A DNA stretch of 64,000 nt from Photobacterium sp. JCM 19050 (GTDB lineage Bacteria; Pseudomonadota; Gammaproteobacteria; Enterobacterales; Vibrionaceae): positions 1 to 64,000 of the forward strand of contig BAXG01000011.1 in NCBI GenBank assembly GCA_001310455.1. Reading direction: 5' to 3'. Every line of letters starts with the position of its first letter. Positions within the stretch are counted from its first letter, which is position 1. Positions 38,059 through 48,578 of this stretch are shown piece after piece. The notes under the pieces were generated by a model that saw only the letters and a list, made by a program, of their open reading frames with translations, made no database searches and had not been told where the DNA came from. The position numbers were made by a program, and so were the translations under genes.

Positions 38059-38451
38059 TTATTTCGGGTCGATATTTTGCACCACATCCACCTGAATACC
38101 GGCGGGATCTGTGACCATAAAATGATACTGTCCCCAGACTTCTTCTTTGAGCGGAAGGGAGACGGTCAATGACTGAGATTTCGCGAAGTCATACGCCTTT
38201 TCTGCATCCTGCACTTCCAGAGAGATGACATAACCGTCCGGGTTCATCAGCGGGTGAAGGAAATCCGGCTGGGTAGGGTGGCCGGGCATCAGAAAGCCCA
38301 ACTGCACTGCACCGTTTGGTGAAACCAGATGAAGGTAGAACGCCTTTTCGTAAAACACGGTGGTAAAGCCGAAAATGGATTCATAAAAGGTTTTCACCGC
38401 ATCGAGTTGTGGCGTAACCATCACCGGAAACATTGACTGTACTTCAATCAT
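38059..38451 (-). CDS. VOC-family protein
   Basis: A 130-residue glyoxalase-fold protein. It opens MFPVMVTPQLDAVKTFYESIFGF and ends QYHFMVTDPAGIQVDVVQNI, the two halves of a single VOC repeat pair. The substrate is unknown. AAGGAGC lies 7 bases before its ATG. It is 40 bases downstream of an AraC-type regulator on the same strand, so the two may form a small self-regulated unit. Confidence 0.83.
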   Translation of the reverse strand: MIEVQSMFPVMVTPQLDAVKTFYESIFGFTTVFYEKAFYLHLVSPNGAVQLGFLMPGHPTQPDFLHPLMNPDGYVISLEVQDAEKAYDFAKSQSLTVSLPLKEEVWGQYHFMVTDPAGIQVDVVQNIDPK

Positions 38452-38491
38452 TTTGTTGCTCCTTTTGTTGTTGTGTCCGGAGCAGGGTACG

Positions 38492-39289
38492 TCAGCGGAT
38501 TTTCTCCTTATTGTACAAAACGGACATTCTTTGAAAGGCGAGTGGCGTCATTCCGGTAAAAGCTCGGAACTCTCGGATGAAGTGGGACTGGTCGTAGTAA
38601 AAGGCAGCCCATGCAGAGGGGTCGTTACATCGGTGCATTTTTGCCAGGGTTTGCTGGAACCGGAAGATGCGCTGGAGGGATTTGGGCGACAACCCGGTAT
38701 AAAGCTTACTGAGTCGGCGAAGCTGGCGCTCGCTGATACCGGATGCTGAAGCAAGATCAACGTTAATTTCCTCTCCCGGCAGCGTCAGCGTGTGGGAAAT
38801 AAACCGGTGGAAGCGCCGGTCGGCAACCGGGGCAGAGATTTCCTGTGAAAGCAACGCAATCAGCGAAGAACAGCGCTGTTCGAATGTTTTTTCGGTAACA
38901 AGCATGTCATTGATGCGGTATGCCAAAGATTCAGGCAGCAAATCATAGGCAGATATTCCTTCGGTAGAGCAACCCCATTCACCCACAGGAATACCCGTCA
39001 GACCATGCTGCCCAAGGGGTTGGAAGCGAATGCCAAAATAGATTGCCGGCCCGTGGAGCTCGAAAAATGTCGGAGTTTTAAACGGCGGGACCAAAAGGGA
39101 GATTTCCGGGGTGTCGATTTCGATGACCCAATCAACGCAATTGTCAGGGATACTCCGGTAGGTATAGCTTCCGGCTGTCACCGTGAGTTGCCAGAAGCAT
39201 TCCACCACCAGCCGCAGGCCCGGCTCCGGGTAAAAAACCTGGTACAGCCCGTTCTCGCCAACATCTCCTTGTACCGGCCGGTAGTCCAT
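38492..39289 (-). CDS. AraC-family transcriptional regulator
   Basis: A 265-residue regulator. An N-terminal sensor-like domain (LVVECFWQLTV...PDNCVDWVIEI) of the kind found before many AraC domains is followed by a complete AraC helix-turn-helix pair: VDLASASGISERQLRRLSKLYTG and AAFYYDQSHFIREFRAFTGM. It is probably a regulator of the VOC gene just downstream. The ATG at 39289 lacks a strong ribosome site, so the start is less sure. Confidence 0.85.
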   Translation of the reverse strand: MDYRPVQGDVGENGLYQVFYPEPGLRLVVECFWQLTVTAGSYTYRSIPDNCVDWVIEIDTPEISLLVPPFKTPTFFELHGPAIYFGIRFQPLGQHGLTGIPVGEWGCSTEGISAYDLLPESLAYRINDMLVTEKTFEQRCSSLIALLSQEISAPVADRRFHRFISHTLTLPGEEINVDLASASGISERQLRRLSKLYTGLSPKSLQRIFRFQQTLAKMHRCNDPSAWAAFYYDQSHFIREFRAFTGMTPLAFQRMSVLYNKEKIR

Positions 39290-39422
39290 GTCTGTTCAGC
39301 AACTTTTTTGAATAGTAGTTGTTAGCTTAGCCATTTTGCATCGTGTTAAGCACAAAGAATCACCATGCCTGCAAGCGGTTTGTGATTAATTCACTTGAGG
39401 GAGCGACTCGATTGCATTGAGA

Positions 39423-39947
39423 TCAGCAACCATCCGTCACAACAGTCAGGCTTTCGGTTGAACCAGTGTGGAGGTATTGGGCATAGCACTGGCCTGCGCC
39501 AAGGTTTCCTGAGCCATAGCCAATACGGGATACCCCATTACTTTCGTAAACACTGACGTCTCCGTGGGTCGCTACGCGAGTTGAGTTGTTTACGGTCTCT
39601 GACGTAGGCGTTCCAAGGTTGATAAAGGTCTGGATGAAATAGCGGTTTGGGTTGGTGGCTTCACTTTTGGTTTCAGGGTAACCGCGCCAGAATTGATAAA
39701 GGCCATAATCAGTTTGCACGTTGACGTCATTCCCGGAACCCCCCGCTATCATTGCTGTGGCGTTCAGCATTGATACCTGTGCTGACATCGCCCCTAGGAA
39801 TCCCTGCACGGTGGCACGTTTTGCATCTGAGGTGAAATTGAGAAACTTAGGCGCTGCGGTAACAGACAAAATACCAAGAATGACAATGACCACAACAAGC
39901 TCGACTAAGGTGAAACCCTTTGAGTACAACACAGCAATCCCCAACAT
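39423..39947 (-). CDS. Type IV pilin-like protein (prepilin)
   Basis: A 174-residue pilin. The prepilin peptidase site is clear in YSKG/FTLVELVVVIVILGIL, with Glu5 of the mature protein. A Cys pair at the C-terminus (GQCYAQY...VVTDGC) forms the usual disulfide loop. It resembles MSHA-type pilins of Vibrionaceae, but no pilus assembly genes are near, so it may be a minor or orphan pilin. ATG 39947 is preferred to an upstream in-frame start because GAGG is close by and a short prepilin leader results. Confidence 0.83.
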   Translation of the reverse strand: MLGIAVLYSKGFTLVELVVVIVILGILSVTAAPKFLNFTSDAKRATVQGFLGAMSAQVSMLNATAMIAGGSGNDVNVQTDYGLYQFWRGYPETKSEATNPNRYFIQTFINLGTPTSETVNNSTRVATHGDVSVYESNGVSRIGYGSGNLGAGQCYAQYLHTGSTESLTVVTDGC

Positions 39948-40022
39948 CTTCCCTCGTATGTATGAGTATTGCACTGATTTTGGAAAAGTTTTAAGCGACT
40001 GGGTGAGTAAAAGTGTATCTGC

Positions 40023-41270
40023 TTAGTTAATGTCGAGGACCGTCTGGTTGGTGACTGCCAGTTTGATACGGTTACGTCCGGCAGATTTGGCCCGGTAGAG
40101 GGCGTTATCCGCATATTGCAGAAGTCGCTGGGTATCGGCAGAACCGGTGGCAATACCGGCACTTAGCGTAAACGTGATGTAGTGTTCACCCCAATGAATC
40201 ACTTTTTCGCGCACTTTGGTCATTAACTGAAACATCTGCTTTTCGAATTCGGCGATGTCTGTTTCAGTCAGAACACAAAATTCCTCTCCACCAAAGCGGC
40301 AAATCAGGTCATCTGGAAAATGTTCAGTAAGTATTTTGGCAAAGGACTTTAATATTTGGTCGCCAGCAAGGTGTCCGAAGGCATCATTCAGACGTTTGAA
40401 ATGATCCAGGTCCAAAACGGCCAAACACATATCCGGGTTGTGTTGTTTGGCGAGCGGATGCTCGAAAAAGTACCTGCGGTTCCAGCATCCTGTCAGATAA
40501 TCCGTGTTTGCCAGTTGGTAAGCCTGGCGCTCGGCGTCCAGCGCATTCAGTGTTGAATGCAGGCGGCAATAGAATTCTTCCTGGTTAAGCGGTTTGGTCA
40601 GAAAATCATTCGCTCCGACTTTGAGGAATTTTGCGGTCAGCGCATGTTCATCACTGGCTGAAAGACCAATCACTGCCAACCGGCGGTGCCGAAAACGCAT
40701 TCTGGCGCTTCGGATAAAGCGATGCCATCCATGTTGGGCATATTGTAATCGGAGATGACCAGGCTGATGTCGGGATCAGCCTCCAGGTGCTCAAGCGCTT
40801 CAATACCATCGCGTGCCTCGACGACCCGCAGATTCTGACGTTCAAGCAGGTTAGTGATATAACGGCGGGCTGTCAGGGAGTCGTCAGCAACCAATACCTT
40901 GTGATCCCTGTTTTTTCAAGTCGGCGAAGCAAGGGAACAATGAAATCAACACAGGCCCGGGTATCTTTGGGGATATAATCAATAACGGGTTTGGCGAGCA
41001 CTTTTTCCCGGGTGGAATCATCCATAATGCTGGTAAGGACGATGACTTTAATGTCCATGGATAGGCAAAGATCGATAACTTCACCATCGGCACCATCGGG
41101 AAGGCAATAATCAAGAATGGCACAGTGAAAATCGGTAGAGAGATTCAGTATTGCCTCTGCTTCAGCGATTGACGTTGCAACGACAGGCTCATAGCTCCCT
41201 GATTCAACTCTCGCTCCAACAGCTTCTTAAACGGCAGGCTGTCTTCTACCACCAAAACCTTTTGCACCAT
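40023..41270 (-). pseudogene. Dual-receiver diguanylate cyclase (REC-REC-GGDEF, three frameshifts)
   Basis: About 416 residues when repaired, in a PleD-like order. The first receiver has VLVVEDSLPFKK and the phospho-acceptor Asp in CAILDYCLPDG. The second has VLVADDSLTARRYI and its Asp in LVISDYNMPNMDG. The GGDEF domain has an active-site GGEEF in ICRFGGEEFCVL. It should make cyclic di-GMP in response to phosphorylation. No RxxD inhibitory site is seen ahead of GGEEF. Single lost bases break it near 41190, in the T6 run at 40911-40916, and near 40716. Each repair restores receiver or linker sequence. Confidence 0.85.
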
Positions 41271-41434
41271 CCATCCTGTGTATTAAACAACTTGCTTTCA
41301 TTACTAATCATATGGTTATTGAGTGGAGAGTCAATTTATTGATGGCTAAAACATCTTTTAGTGCACCTCTGTGCATATTTAAATTGAGATTGTGTGCTTT
41401 TCAAGCGCTATCATGCAGCATAACTTACTGTATA

Positions 41435-42292
41435 TTAGTCATCATTGATATTCTCCAGTGCAGCTACTCTGCGGTGATCTGATTTGTCAAAGTACTGATT
41501 TCGCATAGCGATAATCTGTTCCTCTTTTTCTGTTTCAGTCAGAGAGTGGTCTTTCAAAATATCTGTCCGGCGTTGGAGGTAGTCTTCAATGGCTTTGTCA
41601 AAAGACGCCATGTTTTCGTCCAAAATACGCAATCGTTCAGCCGCTTCTTCGCCAACCAATTCCACGCGGTTCAAATGAACATCCTGACTGTCTTGCGTGT
41701 CGCTCATTTCGAGGCGGGCGAGCAAAGTCTCGCGGCGGTATGCGACGGCTTGTTCAGGAGCGTGATTTGATAATTCACTCTCCCAGGCACGATGGAAAGC
41801 TTCCTCATCATCAAATTGCTGCTTGAGTGCCATTTTCTCAAGGGATTGGATGCGAGCCTGATTTTCAGCACCGAACAGGTTTTCCTGTTCTTCTACAGAG
41901 AAGAACTGTGCCTGAAGTGCCATCAATTCATCATGAACCCGCCACAAATCATCAAGTGAGAGTGATGTCATCTGATAACCCGGGTCGATGGTCATCAAAG
42001 CCTTTTTATAAGCCTGAAAACGCGAGTAGAGTTCCTCATCCAGTTGGCTTTCTCCATCTGTCTGCTGACGGGCATAGTTGGCAACATTTTTTTCAATGTC
42101 TGTCATACTCGCCTCACCCAGCGCGGACGAGAAATAGGCGAGCGTGTCACCCAGAGTATCAATATCTATTTGCGTGTCTTTTTGAGACATAACCCGGAGT
42201 TCAGGTGCCGATTCAGGCTGCTTACCTTGCCAGACATAAGCTGTAAGGGAAGCAGCCACTACCAGCAGCAGTGTGATAGTGGCTGTTTTCAT
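41435..42292 (-). CDS. lif: Lipase-specific foldase (lipase chaperone)
   Basis: A 285-residue membrane-anchored periplasmic foldase. An N-terminal anchor helix is followed by a highly helical, charge-rich body. It is required to fold the partner lipase before it leaves through the type II system. The typical Lif pattern is seen in LYSRFQAYKKAL, LWRVHDELMALQAQFF and REELL-like helices, ending in MRNQYFDKSDHRRVAALE. Its start is 1 base after the lipase stop, a tight coupling common to lipase/Lif pairs. Confidence 0.88.
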   Translation of the reverse strand: MKTATITLLLVVAASLTAYVWQGKQPESAPELRVMSQKDTQIDIDTLGDTLAYFSSALGEASMTDIEKNVANYARQQTDGESQLDEELYSRFQAYKKALMTIDPGYQMTSLSLDDLWRVHDELMALQAQFFSVEEQENLFGAENQARIQSLEKMALKQQFDDEEAFHRAWESELSNHAPEQAVAYRRETLLARLEMSDTQDSQDVHLNRVELVGEEAAERLRILDENMASFDKAIEDYLQRRTDILKDHSLTETEKEEQIIAMRNQYFDKSDHRRVAALENINDD

Positions 42293-42293
42293 C

Positions 42294-43240
<947 letters not shown>

Positions 43241-43927
43241 TTATTACTCCTTTAAGTGATTAGACCTCCGATGAGGTCGCTTAAAAAGTAACCTGTCAAT
43301 TGCATATTTCTTTGTCTCTTTAGTGAGACTTTTGGTCCTGAAACGAACATATGGTAGTGCAATGTGACTAAACGCACGTTTTTACTGCAAACAAACCAGA
43401 AGAGCTGAAAGTTCAGATGACACCGATCTGTCTAAACGGGCGGATAACAGGGTCTGACTTACTTGCTGGGGGAGTTTGTATAAAAATGGGGGGACGTATA
43501 TTCGAGCCACAAATTAATAGGACAATGAATAATGTCAATCTGTCTTAAACATGTAACACGCTATTCATGGCTCACTCCGGTGGCCCGTGCAGCTCAAATA
43601 AAACAGTGAGGCTGCAGGAGTGGAATTTTAATATTGTTAAAATTGATATTTATTCATTCCGCCAATATAGGGCAATGCTTTAAATGGATTATAAATCCTA
43701 CCAAACTGGCTTTTGGTGGATGCATGCATTAGTTTTTCCTTTTTTATATAGTTAATAAATCTGTTTAAACGTGAATTGGTGTCTCATTATTTTTGAGCGT
43801 TGAGCCTGTTTTCAGCCCTGTGTTTTGAAGAAAGATCTGTTATCCATTTTTTCGGTTCTCGAATTCATTGTCTGTCTAATTAATTGGGTGATTCACTGTT
43901 GGCGGTTACTCAACAGGGAAAACCAAC
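43241..43927. other. Long intergenic region between lipase and M28 peptidase
   Basis: 687 bases, divergent, AT-rich in its right half. It carries the promoters of the minus-strand lipase operon and the plus-strand peptidase gene. I see no gene, terminator or repeat that I can support. Confidence 0.45.
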
Positions 43928-45718
43928 ATGTCTATCAAAAAAATATTCAATAAATCAGTGGTTACCGCCGCGGTCAGTTCAGTGCTTTTGGCTGGGTGTC
44001 TGTGGGATGATCCGCGGTGGGTAGCAGACCAGGTCAGTCAGGCAGTAAAAGAGAGGAGATTGGTAAGGATTCTTACTGATCTTGAAGTAAGAGCAACGCC
44101 AACTGAAGATGGCTCATCGACGACACGTGCCGCAGGGTCGGAAGGTTACGAAAACTCGGTCGAGTACATCAAAAGAAAAATGAGAAAAATGGGCTACAAA
44201 GTGTGGACTCAAGAACTGGATTTTCGCAGTTGGGTCGAGTTGGCAAATACGTCGCTGGCGGTCAATGGACAGACGTTGGTCCACATCCGGGATGCCACTG
44301 ATGATGTACCGGCTGATTACGCAACCATGTCTTATTCCGGTGGGTCTGGTGGACCAATCAATGCACCAATCGCCTTTGTAACCCCCGACTTTGATTTCGA
44401 TGCCCCGGATTATGACAGCTCAGACGGTTGTGAGGCATCGGATTTTGATGGCGTTGATGTCAGTGGCAAAGTCGCGGTGATCCAGCGTGGGGCGTGTACA
44501 TTCGATGCCAAGGTTTCCAACGCTGAAGCGGCCGGCGCAGTTGCTGTCATTGTCTTCAACCAGGGCAACAGTGACGGACGGAAAGGGGTTGTTAACGGCA
44601 CCCTTGGCAGTGATACCGGGGTAACCATTCCGGCATTTGGTGCCCGGTTCGATTTGGGCAAAGACTGGTACGACGCGTTGCAGGGCGGAGCTTCCTACAT
44701 GGCAGATTTGGCCGTTGCAGTAAGAGATGAAAACATCGTTACTCACAATGTGTTGGCTGAAACAAGGAAAGGTAACGACGATCAGGTTGTGATGTTGGGG
44801 GCTCACCTGGATTCAGTGCCAGAAGGCCCGGGCATTAACGACAACGGTTCGGGAACTGCCGGATTGCTGGAATACGCAACAGCCCTGAAAAAGATGAAGG
44901 TGAAGCCTAAGAACAAAATTCGCTTTGCCTGGTGGGCGGCAGAGGAGGCCGGACTGGTGGGTTCCAACTTCTACACCAATGCGCTTTTCTCACCTATCCG
45001 GGATGACGCTGTTCAGCTGATTCTCGATGAGCTCGGGCTTGATGATCCGTCCCAACTGACTGAAGAGCAGCTTGAGATGGTCGATGCCCGATATAATGAG
45101 CTCAATCCGGTGAAGCTGTACCTGAACTTCGACATGATTGGTTCACCAAACTATATTTACGGCGTAATGGATGGAGACCTGTCGGATACCAAAGACAGCC
45201 CGGACAATGCTTACCCCGGAGATTTTGAACCGCCTTATGGTACGTCAGACATTGAAAGCCTCTTCAATGAGTATTTTGATAATGCCAACGAGAAAACAGT
45301 GCCTCAGGCGCTTTCCAACCGTTCAGATTATGCTGGCTTTGCCCAGTGGGGCGTTGCCTTTGGTGGCTTGTTCACCGGTGCGGAGCGGGTGAAATCAGAC
45401 CAGGAGGCCGCTGACTTTGGTGGCGAGGCAGGTGTGGCGTACGACAAGTGTTACCACCAGGCGTGTGATGATTTTGGCAATGTCAGCCACGAAGCACTGG
45501 TGACGAATACCAAGTCGCTCTCTTATGTCACCACGTACTATGCGATGAGTGAACAATTGTTCCCACCGAAGCCAGAAGCAGAGGTTCAGCCATTCGGATT
45601 GCGAAGCCTTGCATCACCCACCCACACACATCATGTTGGGGACGTGATAAAAGCCGCCAGCCGCGAACATGCCGACCACGGCCACTTCCACGGAGACTTC
45701 GACCAGGATCGCGAATAA
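43928..45718 (+). CDS. M28-family metallo-aminopeptidase, lipoprotein with PA domain
   Basis: A 596-residue exported peptidase. The lipobox LLAGC near residue 24 marks a lipoprotein. A protease-associated domain follows (GKVAVIQRGACTFDAKVSNAEAAGA). The M28 zinc site comes next: GAHLDSVPEGPGINDNGSG supplies His and Asp, AWWAAEEAGLVGSNFY has Glu-Glu, LNFDMIG has Asp, and CYHQACDDFGNVS holds the last His. It should remove N-terminal residues from peptides at the cell surface. The last 35 residues are unusually His-rich (THTHH, HADHGHFHGDF), a possible metal store. No frame breaks. Confidence 0.87.
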   Translation: MSIKKIFNKSVVTAAVSSVLLAGCLWDDPRWVADQVSQAVKERRLVRILTDLEVRATPTEDGSSTTRAAGSEGYENSVEYIKRKMRKMGYKVWTQELDFRSWVELANTSLAVNGQTLVHIRDATDDVPADYATMSYSGGSGGPINAPIAFVTPDFDFDAPDYDSSDGCEASDFDGVDVSGKVAVIQRGACTFDAKVSNAEAAGAVAVIVFNQGNSDGRKGVVNGTLGSDTGVTIPAFGARFDLGKDWYDALQGGASYMADLAVAVRDENIVTHNVLAETRKGNDDQVVMLGAHLDSVPEGPGINDNGSGTAGLLEYATALKKMKVKPKNKIRFAWWAAEEAGLVGSNFYTNALFSPIRDDAVQLILDELGLDDPSQLTEEQLEMVDARYNELNPVKLYLNFDMIGSPNYIYGVMDGDLSDTKDSPDNAYPGDFEPPYGTSDIESLFNEYFDNANEKTVPQALSNRSDYAGFAQWGVAFGGLFTGAERVKSDQEAADFGGEAGVAYDKCYHQACDDFGNVSHEALVTNTKSLSYVTTYYAMSEQLFPPKPEAEVQPFGLRSLASPTHTHHVGDVIKAASREHADHGHFHGDFDQDRE

Positions 45719-45763
45719 TCTGTGAGTTGAAAACGAAAGCCCGCCATCCGGCGGTTTTTGCGT

Positions 45764-46643
45764 TTACTGAATATGAATACCGGTCTTTCCAAGACGCCGG
45801 ACGGCGCCGGCGCTGACGCCAAACGCTTTTTGGAATGCGCGGGAGAATGCAGCTTCTGAGCGGTATCCGACCTGTTCAGCCGTCGTCGCTACATCTTTGC
45901 CTTCCTGTAAGGCAGACCACGCGAGCTGCATTCGCCACCACACCAGATATTGCATGACCGTCCAACCGCTGCTGTCCCTGAATTGGTTCGCCAAAGCTGT
46001 GCGGGACATACCGGCTTGCCGTGCCAGGGTTTCTATCGTCCAGGCTCTGCGGGGTTGTCGTGGACACACTTTAACACCACCGCCAGTTTGGGGTCTGCCA
46101 GCACGGATAACAGGCCGAGATGATGGTTGGACTCAGAAATAACGTGGCGTATCGCCATAATAAATACCACTTCTGCAAGCCGGTTGATGACGACGCTGGT
46201 GGGGGACGTTGAGCGGTAACACTCGGATTTAATTACTGCGAATACCGGTTCCAGCCAGATATTGGCCTCTTCCCTTCGCAAAATAATGAAAGGGGGAAGG
46301 GCATCCAGAATGGCTTCGAACCCCCGATGGCTGAAGAGCATTCTTCCGCACAACAGACCGGTTCCCGGTTGTTCTGTAGTGTAGGGAAGGTGGGCTTCAT
46401 CGCCATCCAAAGGCTGAACCGGCACATGGTATGCGGAATTTCACGGGGGAATATCACCAGATCGCCACTTCTGAGGATCTGGCGCGCTTCGCCGGGAAGT
46501 TGGATGGCGCATTCGCCTTCAGTGGCAAGGTGGAAACAGGTTTGCCCGGGATGGGTCTCCTTTATTATCCAGTTTCCGCACACCTTGGCGTTGTGGTAAA
46601 CCTCAGCTTCAACCCGGAAAAGTGTCATTAAATCGTCGAGCAT
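45764..46643 (-). pseudogene. AraC-family transcriptional regulator with cupin N-terminus (two frameshifts)
   Basis: About 293 residues. A cupin-like sensor comes first (FHLATEGECAIQLPG...LVIFPREIPHT). The AraC DNA-binding domain includes WTIETLARQAGMSRTALANQF and TTAEQVGYRSEAAFSRAFQKAF. One lost C near 46428 (repair gives HTHVPVQPLDGDEAHL) and one lost base near 46052 (repair gives HDNPAEAWTIETL) break the frame. It is divergent from the YHS-protein gene, whose expression it may control; that is inferred from position only. Confidence 0.85.
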
Positions 46644-46867
46644 CCCTGTCCCCGTTTTTGTACGATCGAGCAAGTTATAAATACTTTATAGCATTCATCG
46701 TTCAATTATTCCTGGGTATTATTTCTCCTGCCTGCAAGACATCGGCTGCAGAAGGTGTGTTTCCCCGCACTTTCATCGAGCGGACTGTCTATTTACGGCG
46801 TTGCCGATTTAGTGAACGAATCAAATCAAGCCCGCTGGAAACCGGGCAACGTTAAGGAGAACAAACG

Positions 46868-47341
46868 ATGACCCAACGTAAGCGCCTTTTAAATTCGCTG
46901 GCTGTAGCCGGATTGCTGAGTTTCTCTGCCGGGGTTTTCGCAGCGGATATTGATGTGAGTGCAGATGCCAATGATCTGGCAATCAAAGGGTATGACCCGG
47001 TTGCTTATTTTACTGACAGCAAAGCAGTGAAAGGTGATGCTCAGTACACTGCAACTTACAAAAATGCGATTTTCCACTTCACCAGCGCGGATAATCGTGA
47101 CCAGTTTCGTCAAGACCCGGCGGCTTATGCACCTCAATACGGCGGATATTGTGCGTTTGGTGTAGCGATGGAGAAGAAATTTGATACAGATCCTGAAGCG
47201 TGGAAAATCGTTGATGGGAAGCTTTATCTGAACCTCGATAAATCTGTTCAGCAGCGCTGGCTGACTGACACCCAGGGTTATATTCAGAGTGCTGACGGTA
47301 ACTGGCCTGAAATCAAAGGGGTTGAAGCTGCAAAGCTGTAG
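46868..47341 (+). CDS. Exported YHS-domain protein
   Basis: A 157-residue protein with a signal peptide ending in GVFAA. The YHS domain is plain: LAIKGYDPVAYFTDSKAVKG, then FHFTSADNRDQF and YGGYCAFGVAMEKKFDTDP. YHS domains are thought to bind metal and often accompany copper proteins. A good AAGGAG lies 6-7 bases before the ATG. It is followed by a strong terminator and then by an ABC importer on the same strand. Confidence 0.85.
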   Translation: MTQRKRLLNSLAVAGLLSFSAGVFAADIDVSADANDLAIKGYDPVAYFTDSKAVKGDAQYTATYKNAIFHFTSADNRDQFRQDPAAYAPQYGGYCAFGVAMEKKFDTDPEAWKIVDGKLYLNLDKSVQQRWLTDTQGYIQSADGNWPEIKGVEAAKL

Positions 47342-47366
47342 CCATTGAGACTTGCTGAAACGTTTA

Positions 47367-47395
47367 AAAGCCGGGAAATTTCCCGGCTTTGTTTT
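47367..47395 (+). terminator. Terminator of the YHS gene
   Basis: A 12-bp perfect palindrome AAAGCCGGGAAA/TTTCCCGGCTTT (47367-47378 with 47379-47390) followed by GTTTT, 25 bases past the YHS stop. Confidence 0.85.
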
Positions 47396-47553
47396 GCGCA
47401 TCGGTGATGGAGAACGAGCGTGAGATTTACCGCATCGAGTATGCGTCTTATTCTAAAGACGGAGGAATTTTTCGTCACAAAGTAGCATTGCGGGTACACT
47501 TTCCGGGGTTACGGTTTTCAGATGTCCTCAGGGAATCAAGAGGTTATCTGATT

Positions 47554-48546
47554 ATGTTAGGGAAACCACTGCGCCGCGCTTTTCAGTCTCTTTTCTTTTT
47601 TATTTTGCTGATTTTTTTACCTTTTTTCAGCCTTGCTGATGAATTGCCGGTTGTCCGTGTGGGTGTGCTGAAATTCGGCACCATCAACTGGGAAATGGAT
47701 GTAATCAAGCGGCATCAGCTCGATCAAAAGGCTGGCTTTAAGTTAGATGTGGTCCCATTGGCCTCAAAAAATGCTTCTTCTGTTGCACTGCAAGGGGAAG
47801 CGGTCGACATCATTCTGTCTGACTGGGTGTGGGTAAGCCGGCAGCGGGCCTCCGGAAAGACCTATGCCATCTCTCCAACGTCAGCAACCGCAGGGGGCAT
47901 GTATGCTGCCGCCGATTTAAAAATGGACTCCCCATGCGATGTGGCAGGGCAGAAACTCGGTATTGCTGGTGGTGCAGTGGATAAAACCTGGCTTTTGTAC
48001 CAGGCCTATTGCCGGGTGACCGATAAGCAGGACATCCGGGCAACCACTGAACAGCAATTTGTTGCTCCTCCGCTTCTAAATAAACTGATGACCCAAGGTA
48101 AAATCGCCGTGGGTATTAATTTCTGGCATTACGGAGCTCGCCTTGAAGCCGCCGGCTTCACGCCGGTTATCAACCTCGACCAGATTGTCGAGGGGCTGGG
48201 TATTGACACCCAGGTGCCGATGTTGGGTTGGGTGTTCGATGCCCAATGGGCAAGAGCCAACCCGGAAAAGGTCGCTGCGTTTCTGAAGGCATCCTCTGAA
48301 GCCCGCGCAATTTTGCGAACCTCAGATGCAGAATGGGAAGTGATACGCCACTTGACCAAAGCCAAAACGGATGGCGTGTTCACTGCTTTGAGAGAGGCTT
48401 ACCGCCGCGGTTTTGCCGGTGATTTTGGTACTGAGCAACAGCAAGCTGCCAGCCGGATTTTTGACATTCTTGCCAAAGAGGGAGGGCCTTCCCTTGTAGG
48501 GGCTTCACCCACATTGAGTGAGGGCACTTTCTGGCTTTCGCCTTAA
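47554..48546 (+). CDS. ABC transporter substrate-binding protein (NitT/TauT type)
   Basis: A 330-residue periplasmic protein from ATG 47554. Its signal peptide is very hydrophobic (SLFFFILLIFLPFFSLA). The mature part begins LPVVRVGVLKFGTINWEMDVI and includes LQGEAVDIILSDWVWVSRQRA and NFWHYGARLEAAGF, in the style of SsuA/TauA binding proteins. The ligand is probably a small organic anion but is not decided. The open frame goes further up, but the signal peptide shows the start. It is the first gene of a three-gene importer operon. Confidence 0.78.
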   Translation: MLGKPLRRAFQSLFFFILLIFLPFFSLADELPVVRVGVLKFGTINWEMDVIKRHQLDQKAGFKLDVVPLASKNASSVALQGEAVDIILSDWVWVSRQRASGKTYAISPTSATAGGMYAAADLKMDSPCDVAGQKLGIAGGAVDKTWLLYQAYCRVTDKQDIRATTEQQFVAPPLLNKLMTQGKIAVGINFWHYGARLEAAGFTPVINLDQIVEGLGIDTQVPMLGWVFDAQWARANPEKVAAFLKASSEARAILRTSDAEWEVIRHLTKAKTDGVFTALREAYRRGFAGDFGTEQQQAASRIFDILAKEGGPSLVGASPTLSEGTFWLSP

Positions 48547-48578
48547 CTGATACCAAGCGTAACCGGGACTGACGGCTG

